Of a stretch of 29,352 nucleotides of DNA, positions 13,717-21,070 are shown one piece after another (within the stretch, counting starts at the first letter, position 1; each line of letters starts with the position of its first letter). Source of the stretch: CALWPV01 sp045632125 (GTDB lineage Bacteria > Bacillota > Clostridia > Lachnospirales > Bianqueaceae). Below the pieces are notes generated by a model, which had not been told where the DNA came from, searched no databases, and saw only the letters and a program-made list of their open reading frames with translations. Where the stretch lies: assembly GCA_045632125.1 (NCBI GenBank), contig JAZQWC010000079.1, forward strand, positions 1 through 29,352, written 5' to 3'. The position numbers and the translations under genes were made by a program.

Positions 13717-14541
13717 ATGTATACCTATCAATTTGAAAATCGTTACGGAGGACATACAGAATTTCAATTTCAGGATAACTCCATGATCATTCATGTTACC
13801 GGCAAAAGAGACTACCATACACAGTATCGTTTTTGCTACAACGCCATTTCCACGTATTTATTTAGTACCCGTTCCCACGGATATCACGAACTCCATTTCA
13901 TGAGCAACCGTAAAGCAATCGAAAAAACAGAAAATGGAAAGGTCAAACTGGTCTCCAGTTGCTTTGTCGCAGTTAAAGCCGAGATTCTTAATTCGGTTCG
14001 GTCACATGGCTTAAATCAGGTCGTTTTCCGTGATTCCGATGAAGATATTAGAAAAATTATCCTTCATCGGACTCCTCTGCGCAGCGAAAATGATTTGTAT
14101 ATAGAAAGACAACAAGCGATCTTGGCTCAGTTTCGAGCAACCCCGGAAACTCAATTTTCTCAAATTACCATCAAAGGTATTAAGAATATAGAAGCCAGCA
14201 GGTTGTATAGTTCCGGTGATTACTTGCAGATCCTGCTTAATAATATTCCTATTTTGACTCTTCATTCGAATTCTGGAAAACACGAACTCATGAATGCAGG
14301 AATGTATGCCGATTCTCACCCCGCCAATCCCCTTTGGCTCGATAATTCGACGCTCTCCTTTCAAATTCCCTATGGCGAATGGGATCTTCGATATAACATT
14401 CATCTTAACCGTTCTGCCACCGATCGTTTACCTTCCGATCAGGGATCCAAAAACATTCATCTATCACTTTCTCCAGAAAATAAGATTATAAATTTAAAAG
14501 TAAAAACAGGATTATTCTCTACAAAACTAATCATTATCTAA
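13717..14541 (+). CDS. Hypothetical protein, 274 residues, downstream of the phosphoesterase
   Basis: I do not recognise this protein. It is soluble, has no signal peptide or membrane helix, and looks like two beta-rich halves. The first (about 1-105) begins MYTYQFENRYGGHTEFQF and contains a string of short strands. The second (about 140-260) contains FSQITIKGIKNIEASRLYSSG and paired strands ending PYGEWDLRYNIHL. The linker (105-140) is charged. The ribosome site is weak and the start is therefore less secure than for other genes here. It lies 25 nt after the phosphoesterase gene and before a strong terminator, so the two probably form a two-gene operon and may work together. Confidence 0.65.
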   Translation: MYTYQFENRYGGHTEFQFQDNSMIIHVTGKRDYHTQYRFCYNAISTYLFSTRSHGYHELHFMSNRKAIEKTENGKVKLVSSCFVAVKAEILNSVRSHGLNQVVFRDSDEDIRKIILHRTPLRSENDLYIERQQAILAQFRATPETQFSQITIKGIKNIEASRLYSSGDYLQILLNNIPILTLHSNSGKHELMNAGMYADSHPANPLWLDNSTLSFQIPYGEWDLRYNIHLNRSATDRLPSDQGSKNIHLSLSPENKIINLKVKTGLFSTKLIII

Positions 14542-14560
14542 CTTTGTTTCTACATCCAAA

Positions 14561-14591
14561 GAGCGTGTATCAAGTTATTCGATACACGCTC
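14561..14591. terminator. Bidirectional terminator between convergent operons
   Basis: GAGCGTGTATC (14561-14571) pairs perfectly with GATACACGCTC (14581-14591) around a 9-nt loop. T-rich sequence follows on the plus strand (CTATTTATTAATT) and a shorter CTTT on the minus strand. It separates the 274-residue gene from the converging surface-fibre operon. Confidence 0.8.
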
Positions 14592-14598
14592 CTATTTA

Positions 14599-15126
14599 TT
14601 AATTATTTTTTCCTTTTGATCGCTCTATCATCGATGCAACCAAATGCAGAACTACTGCTAATCCTATCACGCACCCTGCTGCAATCTTACCTTGAGTGCC
14701 CGACAGAACCTGTGCCACCACACCAAACTTTGGCATGGTCAATTCTACCCGTCCAATCAGCTCTTCATAGGGCACCGGATTCATATCATTGGTTTGATTG
14801 GCATCGCCTTTTGTGATAAATTCGCCCATTATCACACGGTTTTCCACTACACGATGCGTTATAATAGCATTCGAATCACGGCCGCCATAAAAAGCAATCA
14901 CATCGTCAACCTGCACATCCTGCGGTTCCACACGTCCTATGTATACCAGACTCCCTGTTGCGATCTCTGGTTCCATACTCCCCGAAATCACCGTATACGC
15001 CTGATAGTTTAATAACTTTGGCAAGGTAAAAGGAATGCATGTTACGATTAATACCACTAACAAGATAGTGCCCAGTGAGCTGCAAACTGCGCTCACTGGG
15101 CTCTTATTTATCTTTTTCTCTCTCAC
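14599..15126 (-). CDS. SipW-type (ER/archaeal-type) signal peptidase I
   Basis: A 175-residue membrane peptidase. The catalytic Ser50 lies in VISGSMEP and, unlike ordinary bacterial type I peptidases with a Ser/Lys dyad, a His (H91 in ITHRVV) stands where the Lys would be, which is the hallmark of the SipW/ER-type group. KGDANQTNDMNPVP (107-118) is the following conserved box. Membrane helices are at about 18-36 and 147-167. SipW releases TasA- and camelysin-type subunits in Bacillus. Here it is the last gene of the operon, behind two proteins with matching signal sequences, and is the likely enzyme that matures them. The start is GTG at 15126, with GGCGG 7 nt upstream overlapping the preceding gene's end. 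Confidence 0.92.
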   Translation of the reverse strand: MREKKINKSPVSAVCSSLGTILLVVLIVTCIPFTLPKLLNYQAYTVISGSMEPEIATGSLVYIGRVEPQDVQVDDVIAFYGGRDSNAIITHRVVENRVIMGEFITKGDANQTNDMNPVPYEELIGRVELTMPKFGVVAQVLSGTQGKIAAGCVIGLAVVLHLVASMIERSKGKNN

Positions 15127-15138
15127 TTAGCTACCGCC

Positions 15139-16116
15139 TTATTTTTTGCTGCGCTTTTTGATCACAATAGCTACTACAACCGCTGCAATCAACACGATTA
15201 CAGAAATCACACCAACTGCAATATAAGTTGTTAGTGTACCATCGGTTTTTGCTTCTGCATCGTCTTCCTCACCGGGTGCCAAAGGAACGCTCTCTTCATC
15301 CAAATCTACAATGATTTGAGACTCGTCCTCTTCCTCAGAACCGATAGATTCTTCCGTTACTTCAGAAGTCTCGGTTTCATCAGGCTGAGACTCCTCTGTT
15401 ACGGCAAAAGACTCATCATCAGGCTCGGCTGTCGTGTCACTCTCATCCGGAGTGGCAGTACTCTGATCCTGATCGGCACCGCCCTGAGTACCTCCACCAG
15501 GCACCACAATAGTGGTCACAGGTGCTCTATCATATTCAAAGGTGAACACATTCTCTGCCGAATTCGCACTCAGGGTCTTAGTCAAACCCAAAGCTTCCGG
15601 TACATAGCCATCGATATATTTGTAGGCCACCACAGGCTTATCGCCTACGTTACCATAAAACACTTCAGAAGCTGCCAGTTCGTTTCCATCATCATCACGG
15701 TAATTTACGGTATATTCTACCTGATTACCTTTAATACCATACGCAACCACATAATCAGCATCACCATTCACTACGAATACAGAAGCCTGTACTGTATCGT
15801 TATCGCGGCCGCTCAGTCGAAGTCCCTGAACATAATACTTACTGGTCGCATCCAACGTAACAGCTGCCTGCGCATTCAAACCAACCTCATCGCCGGTCTG
15901 CAGACCGCTGATCACGATCTTATCTCCACTCTGTGTAACCACAGCACTCTCACTGTTTACAGTCAAACCACCGTTACCATTAAAAGTACCCTGATTACCA
16001 GAATAAAAAGTAACTGTATAGCTATAGGGCTCAGCTGCCATTACAGCACCCGCAGAAAGGCTTACCAGCAGCGCAGCTGCTAAAATGGACGTTACAACTT
16101 TTCTCCACAATTTCAT
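15139..16116 (-). CDS. Secreted surface protein with MucBP-like domain, acidic stalk and C-terminal helix
   Basis: A 325-residue exported protein. It has a signal peptide (1-28), a beta-rich domain (30-130), a MucBP-like repeat (about 133-197: VEYTVNYRDDDGNEL, VGDKPVVAYKYIDGYVPE), an acidic Ser/Thr/Glu stalk (210-290) and a hydrophobic helix (298-319) ending in KKRSKK. The helix-plus-basic-tail arrangement resembles a wall anchor, but no LPxTG precedes it; the nearest sequence is PLAPGEE. It may remain a membrane protein or use an unusual sorting motif. The upstream stop and this start share a base (TGATG), so translation is coupled. GTG at 16119 is an alternative start with slightly better ribosome-site spacing. 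Its domain type suggests binding to glycans or mucin. Confidence 0.75.
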   Translation of the reverse strand: MKLWRKVVTSILAAALLVSLSAGAVMAAEPYSYTVTFYSGNQGTFNGNGGLTVNSESAVVTQSGDKIVISGLQTGDEVGLNAQAAVTLDATSKYYVQGLRLSGRDNDTVQASVFVVNGDADYVVAYGIKGNQVEYTVNYRDDDGNELAASEVFYGNVGDKPVVAYKYIDGYVPEALGLTKTLSANSAENVFTFEYDRAPVTTIVVPGGGTQGGADQDQSTATPDESDTTAEPDDESFAVTEESQPDETETSEVTEESIGSEEEDESQIIVDLDEESVPLAPGEEDDAEAKTDGTLTTYIAVGVISVIVLIAAVVVAIVIKKRSKK

Positions 16117-16826
16117 CACTGCTGTTCTCCTTTCTTCTTATTCATACGCATTGTAAGGATCGCCAGAAGTAAAAGTACCAGTGCACAACCAAGAGCTACC
16201 ATGCTGATCATAGCGATCGGGCTCTGATCTCCGGTTTTTACCACGGTTTCCGATCCAACACTCTCCACTGCAAAGTTCATCTGCAGTTTTGCCAAGGTAT
16301 CTTGATATGCGTTACCCTGAGTTTCACCATCCAGCTGTACGTACAGTCGGATCACAGCCTGTTCATTGGCAGCCAGTCTGCCAAGATAGAAATAATTTTC
16401 CAAACCATTGGTTGCCTGATGCAGACCTTCTTCATCTTTTACATCTTCACCGCCAACTACCTCACTGCTGTATAGCACGATTTCGCCACCCGCCGGATCC
16501 ACGTAAGTCAAAATATAAGTATACGCACCGCCCTCTGCTGCATCATTACTTTCTTCCAGCGTCTGCAGTACTTCGTTGGTCATATACCAATCAGACTTTT
16601 CCTCGTCAACATTCTTTAGATTCACTTGAAGAGTAATGCTGTCACCGGGCAGAATGTTCAAAATATCTTCGGTCATTTCTGCGCTTTTAAAGTTACTTTC
16701 CATCTTATCGCCGTCAAAGCTTACGGTCCAATCTTTGGAACCTTCAAAATCTTCTGCCAGCACGTTAATGGACATGGACAACATCAAAAGCAAAGATGCT
16801 GCAAGGCACAAAATTTTCCTTTTCAT
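16116..16826 (-). CDS. Surface protein with VKTGD-type C-terminal sorting-like signal
   Basis: A 236-residue exported protein. Residues 1-24 are a signal peptide (ending NVLA before EDFEG). The body (25-190) is beta-rich with patterns such as ILPGDSITLQVNLKN and FYLGRLAANEQAVIRLYVQLDG, reminiscent of the beta-sandwich of TasA-like subunits. The C-terminus is ETVVKTGDQSP, a 22-residue hydrophobic helix and MNKKKGEQQ. A TG-D motif followed by helix and basic tail resembles the variant signals read by class B-like sortases in Clostridia, rather than LPxTG. No such sortase is in the window. AGGAGG lies 8 nt upstream of the ATG. It lies between the TasA-like genes and the MucBP-like gene, and may anchor the fibre. 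Confidence 0.75.
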   Translation of the reverse strand: MKRKILCLAASLLLMLSMSINVLAEDFEGSKDWTVSFDGDKMESNFKSAEMTEDILNILPGDSITLQVNLKNVDEEKSDWYMTNEVLQTLEESNDAAEGGAYTYILTYVDPAGGEIVLYSSEVVGGEDVKDEEGLHQATNGLENYFYLGRLAANEQAVIRLYVQLDGETQGNAYQDTLAKLQMNFAVESVGSETVVKTGDQSPIAMISMVALGCALVLLLLAILTMRMNKKKGEQQ

Positions 16827-16843
16827 ATCCTGTACCTCCTATC

Positions 16844-17566
16844 TTACTGCAAACTCAGGCTTCCATCTGCGGAAACCTCTACACTTACGCCCCAGGCACT
16901 TTTGATCGCGTCTGCTGCGTTATGGGTCTGTACAGCATCTACCTCTGCTTCTACGTTAAAGGTATAGCCGTCGTATTCGTACACATAAGTAATGGTCTTG
17001 TACTCTTTTCCACCGATCACATCAGAATCTACCGTTTCAACGATCTTGGTCATGATCGCAGGATCGATTCTAAGTGTATCTGTAAAGGCAGGAGTCACTG
17101 CTCCAACAGGAAGGATTCCGGTATAATACAGTACGGTTCTTTCTGCAGTAGAAGCACTCTCATCGATCACCCAACCGTTTCCGGTTACAAAGTTCAGGTC
17201 GATCAGTTCAGGAGAAAGCTTGGTATCTTTCACACCTTCTGCATCCTGCCAGCTTTTTCTTACGATTACACGTACATAGGAATCAATAGAACCACTATTT
17301 ACTACACTTAATTCCTCATTATATGTTTTGCCGAGCACCAGTTCTTTGCCCTCAGCGATCATTTCGCCCAGTAATTCTTCTCCTACTTGAGCGCCATTCT
17401 CCAAAAGACCAACTCCAATGTTGGATACTTTTACTTCTGCAGCATAATTTTCACTATAGTAAGTCAGCGCTGCCTGAGTGCTGCCCACTGTACTTGCGAT
17501 CAGCAGCACAGCTGCTGCAATCAACAAGTATAAGGGTTTAAGTTTAAATGACTTCTTATTGCTCAT
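16844..17566 (-). CDS. TasA/camelysin-like protein with SipW-type signal sequence (longer)
   Basis: A 240-residue exported protein. The N-terminus has a basic stretch, a hydrophobic core (about 10-28) and then GSTQAALTYYSENYAAEVKV. This A-x-A-A-x-(F/Y) pattern directly before the mature beta-strand matches SipW-dependent substrates such as TasA and camelysin. The mature part looks like an all-beta domain with no cysteines and no anchor. It starts at ATG 17566, sharing TGATG with the previous gene; GGGGAGG is 7 nt upstream. Together with the 175-residue protein before it and the SipW at the end of the operon, it is probably a secreted fibre or matrix subunit. The overall match to TasA is by architecture, not by close sequence identity. 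Confidence 0.75.
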   Translation of the reverse strand: MSNKKSFKLKPLYLLIAAAVLLIASTVGSTQAALTYYSENYAAEVKVSNIGVGLLENGAQVGEELLGEMIAEGKELVLGKTYNEELSVVNSGSIDSYVRVIVRKSWQDAEGVKDTKLSPELIDLNFVTGNGWVIDESASTAERTVLYYTGILPVGAVTPAFTDTLRIDPAIMTKIVETVDSDVIGGKEYKTITYVYEYDGYTFNVEAEVDAVQTHNAADAIKSAWGVSVEVSADGSLSLQ

Positions 17567-18093
17567 CACTCATCCTCCCCTTCGTATACGCTTTGGCTAA
17601 TGTCAGCGGTGACGGACCAGTCGGCATAGGCTTCCCCGTTCTCATCCAGCAGCACCGGTGTACACTCCTGAATAATAATTACATTAAAGTCAGTTTGATT
17701 CTCCTGCGGAAGAATAAAACTTACATCGATCTGACTGGTAGCTTCGCCTGCAGCCACAATGCCATTATAATAATAGTAACCATCGACACCAGGAGTCCAC
17801 AGCCCTGCTCCATCAGGTTCGGAATATGCAATTCCGTCTTTATGGGCGTTACCGGTTAAAGCTTTTAGTCTTACATAACAATCGTAGTCGCTGGTATTTT
17901 CCAGTACGATCTGTTTCTTTCCATTTACCACTTCTTCATTGATCTCGGTTTGAGTAAAACCAAGATCCAACGTTACACCGCCTTCTGCCACTGCATAGGT
18001 GGTAAAATAAGCCATTGCCGTTCCAATCATAACGCTCATTGCCAGCACTAATGCCGCTGCGCTAAGGCAGATCTTCATTTTATTTCTTTTCAT
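17566..18093 (-). CDS. TasA/camelysin-like protein with SipW-type signal sequence (shorter)
   Basis: A 175-residue exported protein. After a basic start and hydrophobic core it reads VMIGTAMAYFTTYAVAEGG, the SipW-type cleavage context (A-x-A-Y-F-T). The mature domain (about 29-175) is beta-rich: KQIVLENTSDYDCYVRLKAL and GIVAAGEATSQIDVSFILP are typical of the TasA-like beta-sandwich. There is no wall anchor. AAGGAGG is 9 nt before the ATG and overlaps the previous gene's stop. The stop is coupled to the next, longer TasA-like gene. Two unequal subunits in tandem recall the TasA/TapA pair of Bacillus, but which would be the major subunit is not evident. Confidence 0.78.
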   Translation of the reverse strand: MKRNKMKICLSAAALVLAMSVMIGTAMAYFTTYAVAEGGVTLDLGFTQTEINEEVVNGKKQIVLENTSDYDCYVRLKALTGNAHKDGIAYSEPDGAGLWTPGVDGYYYYNGIVAAGEATSQIDVSFILPQENQTDFNVIIIQECTPVLLDENGEAYADWSVTADISQSVYEGEDE

Positions 18094-18108
18094 GCCTTTT
18101 TACCTCCT

Positions 18109-19128
18109 TTACGGTGTTGAATCTACAGCAGCGGAATGAGTCCATTCGCCACTCTCACTGTTGTATGCAAAGCTGTTTACTAAGCCAGTTCCGCCATTCA
18201 GCTTTTCATTAAAGGTGTTACTGAAGTTTGTTTCTACCGCATCTTCCGCAATCACTGTAACCGTCTGGGACGCAGCAGATGTAAGTTCATAGCTGGCACC
18301 ACTATATACCTCGGTCACCACGATTTCGGATCCTGCCGGAATATGCTCGATCATAATGCTGTCGGTACCATAGCCTTCGAAGGTCATGGATACTACATCA
18401 CTGTATACCACCTTTACCTCTTCTGTGTCGATATCTGTTTTAGCAGCTTCGATTTGGAATACGAAGTTTGCACCGCCAAGCGTCTCGTTGTATACATCCA
18501 ACTCCTTATTGATCACCAGATCACCATAGCGGTCGGACTTTTCGGGTTTTAAGCCCACTGCTTTGTCACCGGTCAATTTATATACCCAGGTATCATCGCC
18601 TTTGGTATAGTAATAGTTGTTAGGCAAAGAGATCAAATAAGGTGTGAAGTCATATTGATAATAATCGGACAGCACCTGCTGTGCATCTACCAAATACAAA
18701 CCAGCTACTAGGTTGGTAATGGTTACACTACCATTTTCCGTTTTACCGGTTGCAGTCACTTCCATTGCATCTGCTTCGATTTCATCTTTCACCAACTTGG
18801 CCATTTCAGCCCACTCTTCTGCGGTGGTTTCATTGGTCAAACCAGAAAGCTCCAGTGTTTCCAAGCCTGTTGCTGCAAAATATTCTCCTTCTACACTGAT
18901 ATCTGCTACCTTATACAGGTTTACGGTAATGGGAAGCGCCTCCACATTTTCATCAGCGCCGCTGAGTTCCTTAAGCCCACAGCCAGTCACGTTTACTTCG
19001 ATGGCACAATCAGTTCGCTCATTCTCAACGCCAACAGCTGCACCTACCTGCGGTAAAATCAGCACCGACAACAACAATGCCAGTGTTACCATCAGGGTTC
19101 CAGTTTTTTTCATTTTGTCTTTTATCAT
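18109..19128 (-). CDS. Pilin-like (SpaA/Cna-B type) protein lacking a wall anchor
   Basis: A 339-residue exported protein. The signal peptide covers about 1-31. A pilin N-terminal domain (about 60-195) shows ITVNLYKVADISV, NLVAGLYLVDAQ and TPYLISLPN, hallmarks of Gram-positive pilin N-domains. A Cna-B-like domain (about 200-305) starts GDLVINKELDVYNETLGGANF and ends NFSNTFNEKL. K208 near its start and the Asn residues at its end are placed as in self-formed isopeptide bonds. The protein then stops (SAAVDSTP) without LPxTG or helix. It cannot be wall-anchored or polymerised by the usual C-terminal route, so it may be a released component, a fibre base, or truncated. AGGAGG is 8 nt upstream of the start. 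Confidence 0.75.
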   Translation of the reverse strand: MIKDKMKKTGTLMVTLALLLSVLILPQVGAAVGVENERTDCAIEVNVTGCGLKELSGADENVEALPITVNLYKVADISVEGEYFAATGLETLELSGLTNETTAEEWAEMAKLVKDEIEADAMEVTATGKTENGSVTITNLVAGLYLVDAQQVLSDYYQYDFTPYLISLPNNYYYTKGDDTWVYKLTGDKAVGLKPEKSDRYGDLVINKELDVYNETLGGANFVFQIEAAKTDIDTEEVKVVYSDVVSMTFEGYGTDSIMIEHIPAGSEIVVTEVYSGASYELTSAASQTVTVIAEDAVETNFSNTFNEKLNGGTGLVNSFAYNSESGEWTHSAAVDSTP

Positions 19129-19163
19129 GATCTCTACCTCCTTAAATCTCTTGTTTCGAAAGT

Positions 19164-20081
19164 TTAGAGTTTTTCTTCTTTATTTATTTCCGACTTCGTT
19201 TCCTTCATCGAAATTTTCTTTTTCTTACTACGACCAAAAATGAATTTCATGATTACAATAATCAGCACCGTTACCGAAAGACCTAAGATCAAATAGATCA
19301 TATAATAATTCTGAACCGACTCCAACATAGCCTCTGGTACCGAAATACTTTCCACTTCTTCATCTGCTACATACTCCACTCTTGATCCTTGTACCAGAAG
19401 TCGATGTGAATTCACCCCATAGGGTGTACAGGTAAAGAGGGTTACCAAATCTTCTCCTTCCTGCAGCGATAGCGCCTCCCCCAGAGTATCGGCATCATCT
19501 TTATCGATCATGTCGTAGATTTTAGTTACCTGATAAGCAAAAGTTTGATCCATTATATGGATGTAAAACATATCACCTTTGATAAGCTGATCGATATCGG
19601 TAAAGAGTTTGGCACTTGGCAGACCTCTATGCGCTGCTAATACACTGTGATTCGTTTCACCGCCAATAGGAAGCTTACTCCCTTTAATGTGACCAATACC
19701 GGTTTGCAATATATCTTCCGCCACACCATGATATATGGCCAATTTTACATTTATTTTTGGGATGGTTAAATATCCCATTACACCATCTTGTGTTAAGTTG
19801 AGCACCTTCCAGTACTCTGTATCTTCCAATTTTATTTCTTCTTCAGCAAATACATCGCTGTATAATGCGTTATACGCTAAAGCATTATTAAATCTTTCTG
19901 CCTTCTCCCATTCCGTCGTAAAATCTTCTTCTTGAAAATTTCCCATGGCTTCTTCATAGCTGGTTATCAGTTTGCTTTGTCGATATTTGTTCCACTGATC
20001 TGATACCGTTGGATACACTAATATCCCAAATCCTATTAAAAACAGAAGAATTAACAATCCATTTGCAATTTTTCGTTTCAT
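19164..20081 (-). CDS. Class C (pilin-polymerising) sortase, second of tandem pair
   Basis: A 305-residue sortase with an N-terminal membrane helix (about 5-24), the catalytic domain and a C-terminal helix (about 260-283) with lysine-rich tail, which is the two-helix layout of class C. Catalytic residues are His151 (AAHRG), Cys218 (TLFTCTP) and Arg227 (NSHRLLV). MGYLTIPKI (102-110) is the standard start of the sortase barrel. It cleaves sorting signals and joins pilin subunits through a lysine. The start at ATG 20081 is 2 nt after the first sortase's stop, giving tight coupling and explaining the weak ribosome site. A typical DP(F/W/Y) lid motif is not seen in its 70-95 region. It is close in sequence to the first sortase, pointing to tandem duplication. 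Confidence 0.92.
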   Translation of the reverse strand: MKRKIANGLLILLFLIGFGILVYPTVSDQWNKYRQSKLITSYEEAMGNFQEEDFTTEWEKAERFNNALAYNALYSDVFAEEEIKLEDTEYWKVLNLTQDGVMGYLTIPKINVKLAIYHGVAEDILQTGIGHIKGSKLPIGGETNHSVLAAHRGLPSAKLFTDIDQLIKGDMFYIHIMDQTFAYQVTKIYDMIDKDDADTLGEALSLQEGEDLVTLFTCTPYGVNSHRLLVQGSRVEYVADEEVESISVPEAMLESVQNYYMIYLILGLSVTVLIIVIMKFIFGRSKKKKISMKETKSEINKEEKL

Positions 20082-20083
20082 AT

Positions 20084-20968
20084 TTACTTTTTCTTTCTTG
20101 CATGTTGAGGAATATGGACATGTTTCCAGCGTTCCCACAAATATAAAATCAAAACAACGATTCCGGTAACCGAAAGGCCTGCCACTACCCAAAACAAGTA
20201 GTTTGTGTGCAAGCTACCTTCTTTTTCCACTTCAGTCGGTTGAACTTCTTCCTGAACCAGAACTTCAGACTCCGCTTCTATTCTGTGCCCTCGAACCAAC
20301 AACCTATGGGAATTCACACCAAAAGGTGTACAGGTCATAAGGGTAACCAGATCTTTCCCCTCCTCCACTGCCAGATTCTGTATATCTGAAGGTTCTACCA
20401 CCAAAATTTGATCTACCTCATAATACAGAATATCATCTAACACATGAATTTGAAAACGATCTCCCACTTCTACTAAATCAAGATCTGTAAATAACGGTAA
20501 ATTTGGAAGGCCTCGGTGTGCTAAAACCACTGCATGAGTGTTTTCACCACCCACCGGTAATGAACTTCCTTCTATATGCCCGGCTGCTTTTTCAAGCACA
20601 TTTTCCTTTGTGGTATGATAAATTGGAACTTTTACTCCGATTTTTGGAATCTCCACGTATCCCATCATACCATCACCAGATAGATTCAAACAAGACATAT
20701 AAACTTCATCCGGCTCCTCCGCCATTTCCGCTTTAAAAAAAGCATCCGGTAATACCTGTGGAAGTAAATCCTGATTATACTGTTTTGCCGCTTCCCACTC
20801 CAAAGAATAATCTGCTTTTTCTTGTTCACCAAGAACCTCACCATATTGAGTGATCAATTTTTCTTGTCGATATTCATTCCATAAATTTGAAATATATGGA
20901 TACAGCAGCAAGGACAATCCAAACAAGAAAACAATAACAAAAATCCCGTTAATAATTTTCTTTTTCAT
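20084..20968 (-). CDS. Class C (pilin-polymerising) sortase, first of tandem pair
   Basis: A 294-residue sortase with N-terminal (about 5-23) and C-terminal (about 255-277) membrane helices. Catalytic residues are His151 (LAHRGLP), Cys213 (TLMTCTP) and Arg222 (NSHRLLV). MGYVEIPKI marks the start of the barrel. AAGGAG is 7 nt before the ATG at 20968; a GTG at 20974 is less well placed. It follows the major pilin gene after a gap that contains a perfect palindrome. The DP(F/W/Y) lid motif of many class C enzymes is not apparent in its 75-95 region. The two sortases may divide the work of polymerising the shaft and adding the tip or base. Confidence 0.92.
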   Translation of the reverse strand: MKKKIINGIFVIVFLFGLSLLLYPYISNLWNEYRQEKLITQYGEVLGEQEKADYSLEWEAAKQYNQDLLPQVLPDAFFKAEMAEEPDEVYMSCLNLSGDGMMGYVEIPKIGVKVPIYHTTKENVLEKAAGHIEGSSLPVGGENTHAVVLAHRGLPNLPLFTDLDLVEVGDRFQIHVLDDILYYEVDQILVVEPSDIQNLAVEEGKDLVTLMTCTPFGVNSHRLLVRGHRIEAESEVLVQEEVQPTEVEKEGSLHTNYLFWVVAGLSVTGIVVLILYLWERWKHVHIPQHARKKK

Positions 20969-20999
20969 TCGCACTCTCCTTGGTGTTGTATATATGCCT

Positions 21000-21031
21000 A
21001 TACTCAGGGGCTAAATTTAGCCCCTGAGTAT
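21000..21031. repeat. Perfect 32-bp palindrome between the major pilin and sortase genes
   Basis: ATACTCAGGGGCTAAA (21000-21015) is followed directly by its exact complement TTTAGCCCCTGAGTAT (21016-21031). As RNA it would be a stem of about 14 bp with a tiny loop. It lies 40 nt after the pilin stop. No T tract follows on the minus strand, so it probably protects or partly terminates the upstream transcript, raising pilin over sortase output. Confidence 0.75.
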
Positions 21032-21070
21032 GTACTGATTTTGATTCCGTTTATTAGAATCTTTTATTGA

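Noticed and set aside
15316..16083. 255-codon open frame on the plus strand
   Set aside because: Antisense to the MucBP-like surface protein; it arises from repetitive acidic codons on the other strand.
16796..17311. 171-codon open frame on the plus strand
   Set aside because: Antisense to the TasA-like gene and the start of the next; no ribosome site or domain.
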